Below, in pieces: positions 24,375 through 34,495 of a stretch of DNA of 64,000 nt. The stretch spans positions 47,349,549 through 47,413,548 of the forward strand of contig CP136067.1 in assembly GCA_032622095.1 (NCBI GenBank), written 5' to 3'. The notes under the pieces are model-generated. The model saw only the letters and a program-made list of their open reading frames with translations. It searched no databases and was not told the origin of the DNA. The stretch is from Siphonodentalium dalli. Its lineage: Eukaryota; Mollusca; Scaphopoda; Gadilida; Siphonodentaliidae. Numbering within the stretch: position 1 is the stretch's first letter; each line of letters starts with the position of its first letter. The position numbers and the translations under genes were made by a program.

Positions 24375-24605
24375 CACCCCACAAGTATACTCTGGCCAGT
24401 GCGTCTGTCCGTCCATGTGTCTGGCTGTCGGGCGTCCGTCAACTGTGTCCTTCGGCACACACTACAGGTCGCTTCCCTCATCCGATTGTCACCTAACTTC
24501 ATATGGATCTTCGGGGTGGCCTCTAGATGGGAGCTATCACTTCCTTCCGAGTTTCGTTCAAACATATGTCCGCCATCAGCCATCTTTGATTTCAAATTTT
24601 AGTCC
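24375..24605 (+). repeat. Interspersed repeat shared with 51.9 and 63.8 kb
   Basis: The ordered phrases CAGGTCGCTTCCCTCATCCG, ATTGTCACCTAACTTCATAT and GGATCTTCGGGGTG recur at 51945-52000 and 63925-63985. The GCCATCAGCCATCTTTGATT box pairs with the GGCAGCCATCTTAGATTT box of the other copies. Long frames here are shadows of the repeat. Confidence 0.6.
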
Positions 24606-24875
24606 ATCGGTACACTTTGCAGCCCACATTTATTTGAGAATTTTTTTGAAAAGCCAGATATCCCGGAGTCGAACTGGACATCGCCAGATGACCCATCCAC
24701 TGGGTAAATACAAAACGGGTTGTAACTACATTTATTTTGTGACGTTTTTGAAGCAGATTATTGGCCATCTTGTGATTAGGCATTGTCTGAGTCAACAAAA
24801 AACACTGATATGGCTATGTGGGACCCCTCATTCGAAATTGTTCACCAAGATGAACTCGACAATATGAATTCCAGC

Positions 24876-25278
24876 GTGACGGAATCACCAAATTTTACGG
24901 AATTTCACTTTTCTGTGGCCTATAAAATCTAAAATTATGACCAGTAGGGTACCGCTTAAAATAAAAAACATTGTACATACTATACAAAGTTGTTTGATTA
25001 TATACAACTATATGTGTATTTAAGTATCATCTCACTCTGGGTCAAATTGTGTCCGTGACGGAATCACCAAAAAAGTGCCATCAATATGAGGGTAGGTCCG
25101 TACTATTGAAGAACCCTGCTCATTCAGCCAAGCTGACCTGGAAAAAGTTCCCAATTAGTAAAGTAGATACATTATACTTGCAGAAAAAAGCCGCATTGTC
25201 ACACACTTATGTGTATATTACTAGTTAACTCGGTTTGTTCGCCGTGACGGAATCACACAACGGGCGTGACGGAATCAC
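24876..25278. repeat. Four copies of the dyad GTGACGGAATCAC
   Basis: The 13-base motif GTGACGGAATCAC (GTGA-CGGAA-TCAC, an odd dyad) begins at 24876, 25055, 25244 and 25266. Spacings are 179, 189 and 22 bases. The sequence between copies is AT-rich and not obviously duplicated. It could be a set of binding sites or the remnant of a decayed tandem unit. Confidence 0.6.
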
Positions 25279-25299
25279 CGTGCGATTTTTTTAGGTATA

Positions 25300-26327
25300 G
25301 TTTTTTGTGTAACAAATGCGGACATTGTCATAAAAGCATAAAACTTGGCACATTTGTATATTAGGTCCCACGTATTATTTTCAGATATGGGGGCAATCAC
25401 GAAAATACTTTCCATGGCAACGGTTGCTATGCGACTGTTTTTTACCTTAGAAACGGGTTGTTGGTAGGGGTTAAACCGTCATTCTACTAAAATATATGTG
25501 CAAAAAGGGGATACTATGGTAATTGAGGCAGATTGTGATATGGGAAATGTGACAAAAATAACATTTCCACACATGCCCCACTATTAACCTAGAATGACCA
25601 TTGAGCTGCTTGAAAATGATATTTTGGTTCATTTGACCTTATTTGGCAAAACATGAAAATATGCGTTGACTGCGCATGCGCGCATCATTGATCCCCAGTC
25701 ACACAATATCTGTTGTTTAAGAGATTGTATAGTGGGGGCAATGACCATTCCAAAATATATTCATTGGATAGTAATAATGAAATACAGAAGAAGCAACAAG
25801 ATTCCCCGATGACATGACAATGATGCAAATACCCATTATCGGTATCCATGGCCGCCTTTTCGTGGAATTCATGCAAGCTCCGCCACAAACAATGGAGAGG
25901 TTTAGATTGGAATTAAACGTCAATGTCGCCAATCAAGCTGTAACATACTATAATGTGGGTTCGAGCAGTTTCATATAAGATAGTACGTTTCGTTCCGCAC
26001 TATAAACAAGAAAAACGATGAGTTTGCACGAACTTCGTTTGGATTAACATACATTTCACCATTGGGTGATATTTTCCCGTCACATGTAGGCCTACAGAGT
26101 TATAGTCTGTCGATGATCGCAGAGCGACGTTGACGTTCGTGGATCTAATCCTCGTAATTTGTATCATGGCATATCATGCAGATGATGACATTCATATTAC
26201 ATTGTTGACTAAATCTAACGTTGTGCTCTCACGTACGCGCTTGCTTAAAGCATTATACGGAGACTCACCGGAGAGGGGTCGAGTAGATCCATATCCCAGG
26301 AATTTCAAAGTCGAACCCGTGTCTTAT
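25300..26327. other. No recognised feature
   Basis: A 93-codon frame at 26130-26411 (+) runs into the adjacent transposon terminus and is probably chance. Confidence 0.3.
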
Positions 26328-27027
26328 AGTGTCGACGCACACGATCCCGATTGTCCCCGATTAATCCGGCTGCAGGATAAATCGGGGACAATCGGGACCG
26401 TGTGCGCCTAACTTTGGAGCGGTTTTTGTCGGATCCGATTTAATCGGACGGATCAAACTGAGTTTGATTTCATCAGGAAAATCCGGCTCGTGACGATGGC
26501 AACGCGCGTGTTTTGCTTGTCACATGACCGTCACATGACCAAAACCTCATTCAAAATGTCGGAATAGTTAGCGGCGACCGGTATTCGAAATTAAATCAAG
26601 AATGCTGATCGACCGACAAGGAACAACGGCTGGTAGACATGTGGGCAGAAAATGAGTGCCTGTATAATAATCGCAACAAGAGGGGGGCAGCTGTGGAAAG
26701 GTATATTACGCCAATTTACGGCTATTGCGCGTGACCTCAATATATTATTAATATATCTATTTACTATTAATTTAGTTTATTATTAATAAATGTTAGTCTT
26801 TAGAAATACATATTAATATAAATCACCATGCATGACTAGATATAGTAACTGGCTAGATAGGCTGACCACACCAGTTGGCTATATACTACAGTGACCATAG
26901 CATGCATATATATATGACCGGAGTGAAAATCGGACTCGTGTGCGCTGACACCCCGATTTTATCGGGCCCAATTTATCCGGCAGCCGGATTTAACCGGGCA
27001 CAATCGGGATCGTGTGCGCCGACACTT
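26328..27027 (+). mobile_element. Small TIR element with hairpin ends and a MADF-like exon
   Basis: The left end is AGTGTCGACGCACACGATCC and the right end reverse-complemented is AGTGTCGGCGCACACGATCC, continuing CGATTGT in both. Each terminus is followed by a second inverted copy, so each end folds on itself (26335-26409 and 26937-27024). The interior contains a MADF-like exon, as carried by some PIF/Harbinger elements. It is probably an internally deleted derivative. No target duplication was identified. Confidence 0.6.
26615..26700 (+). pseudogene. MADF/Myb-like exon fragment inside the small TIR element
   Basis: Reads DKEQRLVDMWAENECLYNNR followed by NKRGAAVER and then the donor-like GTATAT. 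The pattern L-[IV]-x2-W-x5-LY-x-N-R-N resembles the N-terminal half of a MADF DNA-binding domain. Such domains are found in proteins that accompany PIF/Harbinger transposases. Only this exon-sized piece survives and no transposase exon is present. Weak similarity is judged by eye. Confidence 0.4.
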
Positions 27028-27427
27028 TGGCTGGTCGTTGAATCATTGGTAGGGTTATGTACGGTACCTTCGGACAGTGGGGTATACGTTCGGACAGCCC
27101 CGTTATCCAGGAAATTCTTCTATTAAATTATCGAAAGCAAGTGGGTTAATACAAAATAATACAGCTTTGATAAATTGCCATTGATTGGCCACTTCGCCGT
27201 GTTTACGTCTTCGACGTATGTCAAGACAGGCGATTGGTTAGGAGAGGCTAGTGACGTCATGCGGAAACACCCGCGAAAATTCTTATTTGGGACAAATGAA
27301 CATAAATTATTCATTGACCTATTTCCGAGAGGACTCCGAGTATTTTGAGCGGATTTCAACAGAAACTGTATCCTTTACGAAAAAGACAATTCGATCTTGA
27401 ATTATCACGATGTTTTTTTCTTTATTA

Positions 27428-27476
27428 GCTCATTCAGTGCCGGCGACGTATATATACGTCGTCCGAAAAGCGCCAA
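27428..27476 (+). repeat. CTCATTCAGTGCC repeat terminus and GACGTATATATACGTC palindrome
   Basis: TTAGCTCATTCAGTGCCGG is matched in reverse complement by GGCACTGAATGAGTTAA near 35389-35404, suggesting the terminus of a TTAA-targeting element. The adjacent 16-base palindrome GACGTATATATACGTC is perfect. Confidence 0.4.
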
Positions 27477-27860
27477 CCATTTGCCCAGAACATCTCGCTG
27501 AAAACATGCTCTACTGGGCGAAAAACTCACAATTTCATTATTGGTGTACATGTTTAAAACACTGTAGATTACAAGTCACATCTTGAGAGAATTTTCATCG
27601 GGGGGGGGGTGAATGGCGGCTGGTATGTCTATACGCGCATGCGTAGATCCAATTTGTAAACCATGGCGTAGCCGAAGATATCCCCGTTCAAACGACGTAT
27701 CGGGCAGCTCCGTACGTTGAGGCATTCGGGAGATAGAGCCGCCTGAATATAGGTGGTGAAAAATTGTGTGTTTTGTGGGCGTGACTAAAGTCTTGCAGAG
27801 TTCAAACTCTCTAAGAGGTCAACGTGTGTTATCATAAACGAGTTCTAATTCATAAAAGGA

Positions 27861-28026
27861 TTAACTGTCATGTGGACTGTTTTTATGGAGATGTAACGGT
27901 GAGGTAAGTGGACATAACTTGTGTAAAACCCGAAGGGTTTTACATACAAGTAAGGGTTTTACATACAAGTTATGACCACTTACCTCACCGTTACATCTCC
28001 ATAAAAATAGTCCACATGACAGTTAA
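27861..28026. mobile_element. TTAA-bounded foldback, 166 bp
   Basis: Begins TTAACTGTCATGTGGACT and ends AGTCCACATGACAGTTAA. The arms pair over about 60 bases, including CTCACCGTTACATCTCCATA and its complement. The centre contains GTAAAACCC/GGGTTTTAC repeats. TTAA flanks both sides. A diverged arm occurs near 49183-49229. Confidence 0.8.
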
Positions 28027-28385
28027 TCCTTATATTTATATACATTTAGCGAAAAAGCCACTTTTGTAAATTTATTTAAATCGAAAAGTGTATCGTGACA
28101 AGATCAGCCCAAAATACCCAATAGCACCCTTGGCAAAAGTTAATAGGAACAATTTCTCTTCATATTGAAACCCGATGATGTATTAAGTCAGTCCTGCGCG
28201 AGTCCAAATGCGCCCAAAACATTACGCGTTCGTCTTTCCAAACCTAATGACGTATCGATGGTGTTATTAGCTTGGTGTCATGAGGCGTTGCGCATTCACC
28301 GAGAAATAACTGCAACTAGCCACGTGGGCGCCGACCAATCAGAATGCTGGATTTAGTGATGACAACACTTAGTGTGTAAATATAA
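28027..28385. other. No recognised feature
   Basis: A 63-codon frame at 28165-28356 (+) has no motif that I recognise. Confidence 0.3.
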
Positions 28386-28566
28386 TCACATAATGACGTT
28401 CGAATTCAGGATGCAGTTTAAATGTGCTGTGATCGTTTTTAAATCCCTCAGAAAACAAGTACCGTCATACATAACAGACATGTTTATCCTGAAATTTGTT
28501 TGACAGAGTTACCCGTTCAAGTGCGTGTGGTCTAGACCTGGCTGTTGGAGCTGAATTATAGGACCT
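28386..28566 (+). pseudogene. L2-like LINE C-terminal fragment, left of the 4.9-kb element
   Basis: One frame reads FRMQFKCAVIVFKSL...VPSYITDMF, matching the post-RT block RI-x-FK-x4-VYK-x-L...P-x-YL-x-DL of L2/CR1-like elements. A second frame continues RSSACGLDLAV. The 3' continuation appears at 33478, on the other side of the inserted element. Confidence 0.6.
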
Positions 28567-28672
28567 ACCCGAAAAAAATTCTTAACAAGCTAAATTTGGT
28601 ATCGTTGGAAAGAGGAGACCTTCCTGTATAACAAAATCCGCTACAATTCGCTTTGGGGAAAATTTTCTACAG
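28567..28672 (+). repeat. Left terminal inverted repeat of the 4.9-kb element
   Basis: Pairs with 33366-33477. The outer ~40 bases are the best conserved, followed by a ~30-base mismatch stretch and then AACAAAATCCGCTA...TTTGGGGAA. Confidence 0.75.
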
Positions 28673-29374
28673 CGCCCTGAATAGGGGAGGGGTCTGACGT
28701 AATTTATGAAGGTATTTGTGACTACGGGACTCCGTATGTGCGCTAAGTGATCCATATAAAAGTTGTTTTCAGTACATTTATTTAAATATAATGAACGATT
28801 ATATAATTGCAAGGTCATCAGATAATATATTTACATAAATATGGGCAATGGAAAGCGTATTTCTTATATCATGATGAAAGTCCGTTTAATTAAACGCTCT
28901 CTAATTGCTTTCATTAAACTACATATATAGTCAGTGTCGAATTTTTCATTCTTACTTGAGCGTAGCGATATACTATGAAAAGATGAAGTAATGGGCCTAC
29001 ATATAAATTAATGCTCTTTATTTTAAATGACTCGTGTTTAACGCTCTTTAATGATCCAATTAGACTATCAATTCAATGATTTATGTAATATAACTATCAA
29101 ATATAACGTCGCGATTGTTTCTTCAAGTGTGTGGTGGCCAATCATTTCTTGATATAGTTGTTTTGATAGGTGTTTTGTGTGACATTGTGTTTATTTTTCG
29201 TCTTCTGTTGAAATCAACTGTGCCAACATACGCAGAAGGCTTATTGCATTTTCAAACTGCAATGTTTTGCGGGTTCTATTACCATACTCTCTGGTTTGGT
29301 ATGGTACGTGTTCGGCAATGGCAGAACCAACCCCATGTGTTGGGGTCAGCAACTTGCAAGAGGACTTGTGAGTC

Positions 29375-32300
29375 TTGTCCTCTCATAGCATGTGTCAATT
29401 TAATGTGGACACTAAGGAAAATCCATTGGTACAAGTTATGGCAAAAGGATTGGAGACTTTGATTGACTTCTTTGATAAGCGAGGATGTAACCACTTATCT
29501 GAATATTTAAAGGGGCAACAAATAACCACACCCATTGGTAAGGTCTTGGTCCATAACAATTGTAGGTGTGATTTCACTGATAGGAAAAGAACCTTCAGCG
29601 TCAATCCTGAGTGTATGGATATACGGCTCCGCTCTCCAAGAAAATGATGTCTAAACAAGAGCCATTTAATTTCAAAGAAGACTGTTCCATATGTGGAAAG
29701 GGTTCCATATCAGATCACCGTCATCCCTGTATGAGGCAAATGCGAACAGTAGCAACTCTCCCTATTAAATACAAATTTTTAGAACATTGCCGAATAAGAG
29801 AAGATTTGTGAGCATTGAAGGTTAAGAAACTCATTTATATTGGACAACACACCATGATTTAACGCCATAATGTAAAATTTAGATTATGACTGAGGGATTA
29901 TTGTATACAGCATTTATCACACTTCTTTTCCACCTACTTTATTATCTTTCTTGTCTATTTCATAATCTCCTCCCTTCTATCACTCCTCCATCTTTCTGGT
30001 CCCTGCACTCGCTTAACTAACTTCCCAACATTTATTTGAAAACACAGAACAATATTCAAATTCCCGTCCTTTTTACCCTGTAGCTGTCTGTATTGACACT
30101 CGGGGTAACATTTTTGGAGGAAAAGATTTTTATAAAAGCCATAGGCTCATGGCTTGTTATCTAATCCTCATTTGAACTATGTTTTTTTTCTCAATATGTA
30201 TAATTGTCAATGTGATGTTCTGTTCTTTTGTTCAAATAAATATTGTTTACACTAAACTCATTCTAAGTTGCCTTGATTTCGTTGCTGCAGAAGCCGTATA
30301 TCATGTATACCAAGTGTCGAAAATACTCGAAATGCAATGATCGTTTGATTCGCTGTGTGTATGGCTGGAGTCTGGGGATGGTACAGAACTGTATACTGTA
30401 TACAGAACTGTCCGAGTTACAAACTCAAACGATAGAGCTAGCAATTGGGTCAGAATCTTAATTCAATAAAACCCCTTAAACAGAAATTTTAAGAACGGTA
30501 TGGGGAGTATATCTTTTTCGCTGAAATCGAAGGGCATAGCAACGACATTAATTTTGCTTCAAAGATATGGCCACGTACTCGACAATTGACAAGTGGTATG
30601 CGGATAAGAAAGATGACATAGATGAGGAGGCATACAGAGTTGTTGTGACCGCCACGAAGATGATTAGGGCAAAGTTTGCGGGAAATGACATATGATAAGA
30701 AAACCTACACCACCAGTGAGGAGATTGGGAAATTTTGACACCAGAAATAAATGGATTTCTCGCCATTTAGAAATGTTTCTGGAGATACTAGTTCCATCTT
30801 AAATAAAACAGAATAGCAATGGTCTCAGCATCGTGCAATCTGTTATTACCTCTACACTTTTTGATATTTGGGTTGAAATGGATCGCGTTTCGGGTCAAGG
30901 TGGCTTGTTGATGAACTCTCTAAATTGGGGGGTTCAATTACTTACGACGAAGTAAGCAGGTACGAGCAATCAGTGATCCAGGTGGAAAATCTTGAGAGTA
31001 TACACATGGAGTATTTTCCAGGTACATTTACTCAGTGGGCAGCAGATAGCGTCGACCTCAACGTCGCTACTATTAATGGTAAAGGTTCATTCCATGTTAT
31101 GGGGATACTAGCAGTTTCCACTCAGAAGGACGACACACTGGTTACACCTATATGAATAGTCATCACTCGTCAAAAACGTGTTATGGTTGAAGAAATAATC
31201 GAATACAAGGGTGTGCCTATCATACACCATTTGAAACCTACAAAAAAAAGCTGGGATATTATCCACTATAAAGTATCGACCCATGCTTGAGTTACAAAAC
31301 CCATACACAGGTTTGAGCACTGATTGGCATTGCAGTTGGCTTTCAAATCGAGCAATAAAACAGACCGAACTGGTCTGGATTGATGGAACACATCTTTTCT
31401 TCAAACAGCTCAGAACATTCAGCCCAGTCAGAAGATTTTTTTCTACCGATAATAGACCTCAACCCATCAGGTGAGTCTTGTTTGTTTTCCACTTTGATGT
31501 GTATTCAGAATCACGCAACACAGTTGGGAAAACCCTGTCTCCATGCTTGTCGTTTGACCAGTCACTTTGGTTCAAACCGGTTGAGATAATTTAAGCCAAG
31601 TCACTTGGAATAGTTTGTAGACTCGGCGGCTTCCATCTGATGGTGAGTTTCATGGGTAGCATTGGTACCATGATGAATGGGTCGGGGTTAGATGAGGCTC
31701 TTGGAAACGATTATGGCTCAAACGCAGTTGCAACAATGCTTTCCGGGAAGGCATTCTCGTGAGCACTCAGATGTCATTTCCTTGTAGACGGATCCCTTAC
31801 TAATAAGCTGTTGGATGAATTGATCTGTGAGGATTCAAATGAAATCTCCAAGTCGAGAGCCGATGACGCGGCATCAAACGCGACATCAGATACCGACTTT
31901 TCTGCAAAATCAAATGTCGAAGTACCTTCGACATCAAATAACGAAGAATTGGCAATCGAGGGAATCGATGGAACTGGTATTGACAGTTTCGAAGGGGCGA
32001 AGCTTAGTCAGATTGAAGAGAAAGCAATCATTGAGCTGTATGAAAACGTGTTTGATAGGTCCATCTCAGTTTCGGCTGTTTCCGATTTAATAGAACTGCT
32101 CAAATTGAACGAACTTATGTTATATTACAAGACATACATTGGCGAGAAATCCAGAACATCCAAACTTTGGTTACAGTTTATGGAGAGTCTAGAAATGTGG
32201 ACAGATTTTATTCGAGCTGAGAGAACATGAGATTGGAATCTCCATTTAGTAGTTGTTGGGAAAATGTTGAATTTGTTTGCCGCCACTGAGTTGTCGCTTA

Positions 32301-33022
32301 TTTTAGCAAATGATGCTTGACTTACCCAAGAAATACTAGTCTTTTATAGAGGATGGTGTTCATACTATTCGAAGGAGCAGTATGTTTGGGCATGACTGTC
32401 AAGTGACCTAGTTATTGAGCAAATCATGATGCTTTCCATCAAAAGTCGTGATGGACTTACACGAGGAAGAGGCCAGCAATTGGGTTTATGATGAACCTAT
32501 TAGAATCGTCTGCTCAACTGCAACATCTTTCCTTTGAAATCAGCAATCGGGCTGCGTCAGCCCAACAGTTAGGCGAGGCAGGTTCGAAGATTTTCATTCA
32601 AATGTACTCGGGCAAGGATGGAGAGTCCCTCGATCATCTAAGATACGCGAAGTTCATGACCATGTTTTCCTCCGGCAGGTCTGCTATCGAACCTCAGAAA
32701 TTGCCACACACAGAGAGGGCAGCCTTAGTCTTAGGGTTCACTTACAGGTTTTAATCTGGGCATATCTCGGGAAAATAGATCTAGAACCCAAACATTGCAA
32801 ACATTGGGGATGGAAACGGCAGGGGTCAATAATTATCACTATAATGACTGACCTAGAAGCAGAACCAGAAATGCTTCTTTAATTCATACAATGCAATTGA
32901 AAAATTTCGTCAAGAACTCCTTGTGGCACAAACCAATGTTCATGTCGGAAAAATGGAATTAAGTGTGTCACTGCCTGTGGGGATTGTCGTGGGGAGATTT
33001 GTACGAATTCTTTCAACGGCTG
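29375..33022 (+). pseudogene. Orphan multi-copy metazoan protein (candidate transposase), multiply broken
   Basis: Fragments in consistent order and strand resemble a long 'uncharacterized protein' family that I remember from cnidarians, molluscs and crustaceans. In order: LVHNNCRCDFTDRKR and DCSICGKG (Cys/His cluster); DFVAAEAVYH (30278); RYGEYIFFAEIEGH (30499); GSITYDEVSRYEQS; WAADSVDLNVATINGKGSFH (31038); LPIIDLNPSGESCLFSTL (31442); FDQSLWFKP (31551); LGGFHLMVSFMGSIGTMM (31623); LSGKAFS; FIRAERT (32206); SSDLVIEQIMMLSIKS (32399); GLTRGRG; LPHTERAA; then a CXC-like cluster CSCRKNGIKC...CGDCRGEIC (to 33022). Many stops and frameshifts plus one insertion inactivate it. D of ADSVD, D of FDQSL and E of IRAER are possible catalytic acids (inference only). 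Confidence 0.7.
29827..30262 (+). mobile_element. Retroposed insert (~418 bp) with 9-bp target duplication
   Basis: AAACTCATT occurs at 29827-29835 and again at 30254-30262, bracketing AT-rich non-coding DNA with pyrimidine-rich stretches and an AATAAA near 30235. Removing the insert and one AAACTCATT joins VKKLIL to SCLDFVAAEAVYH in frame, as expected for the surrounding gene family. A 9-bp duplication with no inverted repeats fits a SINE or a truncated LINE 3' end. Orientation is uncertain. Confidence 0.65.
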
Positions 33023-33365
33023 TTGATAAGGAACTGGATTGAATGTGGCTTTATCGCCAGAAAGCAATCTAAATACTCAATAGATATCTCTTTCGTTTGG
33101 ATCGGGGATTCAAAGTCAATACATTCATAATGTGGAAAATTAGTGGAAAAATAAAGACAAACACATATTTTCCGGTTTGGCTGACATTTTGGCCGCCATG
33201 TTTAGGTCTTTTACCCAGAAACAGCATCGTTTGTTTTGGAAATATATTGTATACACTACAAAAGGACTTTTGGTTATAACAATGGTTGATAGTTTTATAT
33301 TGTGCGTCAAACAATAGACTTCTCGAAATTTTCAACTTTCAAGCGGTCATGTTGGACGCCATCTT

Positions 33366-33477
33366 GAATAAAATAAATTCCCCAAGGCGGATTTTAGCGG
33401 ATTTTGGATATGTTCACCAGGGGGTTATGCTGCATCGAATGACACCAAATTCAGCTTGTTAAGAATTTTTTCCGGGT
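33366..33477 (-). repeat. Right terminal inverted repeat of the 4.9-kb element
   Basis: Reverse complement of the left terminus, ending TTTTTTCCGGGT at 33477. The LINE reading resumes just outside. Confidence 0.75.
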
Positions 33478-34495
33478 TCAACCCTTCAACATCAGGAAAC
33501 CAGACGGACGTTATGGTGAAAAATGCTTTCAAGAGACATCTATCCAGATTTGGAATGGACTACCGTTAAAGATTAGACGTTCAAAAACAACCTCCGAATT
33601 TAAGAAAAAACTGAAAACCCATCTTTTCAAAAAAAAATTCAATTTATAGATCGTTATTTTTGGAAATCTTATTGCAGTTGTTATTTCAATACACACCGTT
33701 GTTAAAGTTATAATTTATTCTTTTATCTTAATTTTTTTATAAATCAAACTTTTCATTTTTCACTGAAATTTCAATTTTCTTTAGCTTTAAAGGTACTCAA
33801 CCCGATAAAACTCCTCTCAATTACTATTTCAATGGCTTCGGGGGTCAAAAATATTTGATTCGAGTCGAGGAAGTCACCCATCAAAGCTCAGAGTTGTTAG
33901 ATATCGATTTTAGAAATCTATTATTTTTCATTATCGGGAATTCTTTCTGGCCCAGAAGATAGTAAAAAATTCGTTATTATTACCCACTTGATTATAGAGT
34001 TATCCATCCTTGTCTGTTTGAATAGAATTTTGGCGTAAAATCTCGAGCATGTTACCAAATTGACGGCAGTTATAAGTACTCATCTCGAGAACATAAGAAT
34101 TTTCAAAAATCAATATCTAATGACTCTGAGCTTTGTTTGATGGGTTCCTCGACTCGAATCAAATATTTTTTACCCCCAAAGCCAAAGAAATAGTAATATA
34201 GGACCCTCTGATCGGATTGTTTTTGTTGGAATCTGTTGAGATGGGGACCCTCTTTACGGGTTGAGTACCTTTAATTTTACAGTAATTTTCGTTAAATTTA
34301 ATTTTAAATTATTTTTTTTCTTAACATAGTTAAGTTTTTATCTTTTCTTAATCTATCTTTACAAAATTGTATTTAATAGTAGTAGGCCTATTGTTTGTAT
34401 TTTTATAGTTTTATGTGTTTTTATTGTATTTACTTGTAAAGCGCATTGGAACATTATGTAGAATGCTTTCTTAAATGTTAATAAATAATAACGTA
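33478..34495 (+). pseudogene. L2-like LINE: C-terminal tail and 3' UTR, interrupted by a MITE
   Basis: Reads IQIWNGLPLKIRRSKTTSEF then KKKLKTHLF, the WN-x-LP-x-IR-x-S...FK-x-LKTHLF ending typical of L2/CR1-like LINE proteins, then a stop. The 3' UTR holds TGTAAAGCGCATTGGAAC near 34435 and an A/T-rich TAATAAATAATAA tail. A Kolobok-type MITE splits the UTR at a TTAA. The frame before IQIWN differs by one base. Confidence 0.7.
33787..34274. mobile_element. Kolobok-type TTAAAGG MITE, copy 4
   Basis: TTAA at 33787 and 34271. Ends TTAAAGGTACTCAACCCGAT and GGGTTGAGTACCTTTAA. Full-length with both arms. Close to the copies at 8979 and 42706 (shared AACTCCTCTCAATTACTATT arm). Confidence 0.85.

Larger units (their letters stand above)
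28567..33477 (+). mobile_element. 4.9-kb DNA transposon with ~110-bp TIRs and an orphan CXC protein gene
   Basis: The left end begins ACCCGAAAAAAATTCTTAAC and the right end reverse-complemented begins ACCCGGAAAAAATTCTTAAC. Both continue AAGCT(A/G)AATTTGGT, and similarity resumes at AAAATCCGCTA and TTGGGGAA about 65-100 bases in. The LINE reading on either side (28386-28566 and 33478 on) shows that the unit moved in as a block. One broken gene on + fills most of it. No clear target duplication was found. I could not assign the termini or the protein to a named superfamily from memory. Confidence 0.75.

Noticed and set aside
24150-24867. Two overlapping 150-codon frames
   Set aside because: They coincide with an interspersed repeat also found at 51.9 and 63.8 kb and have no recognisable motif or agreeing codon pattern.
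29836-30253. Insert read as a spliceosomal intron of the orphan gene
   Set aside because: Exact AAACTCATT duplications at both edges and the absence of a GT donor at the left edge favour a retroposed insertion.
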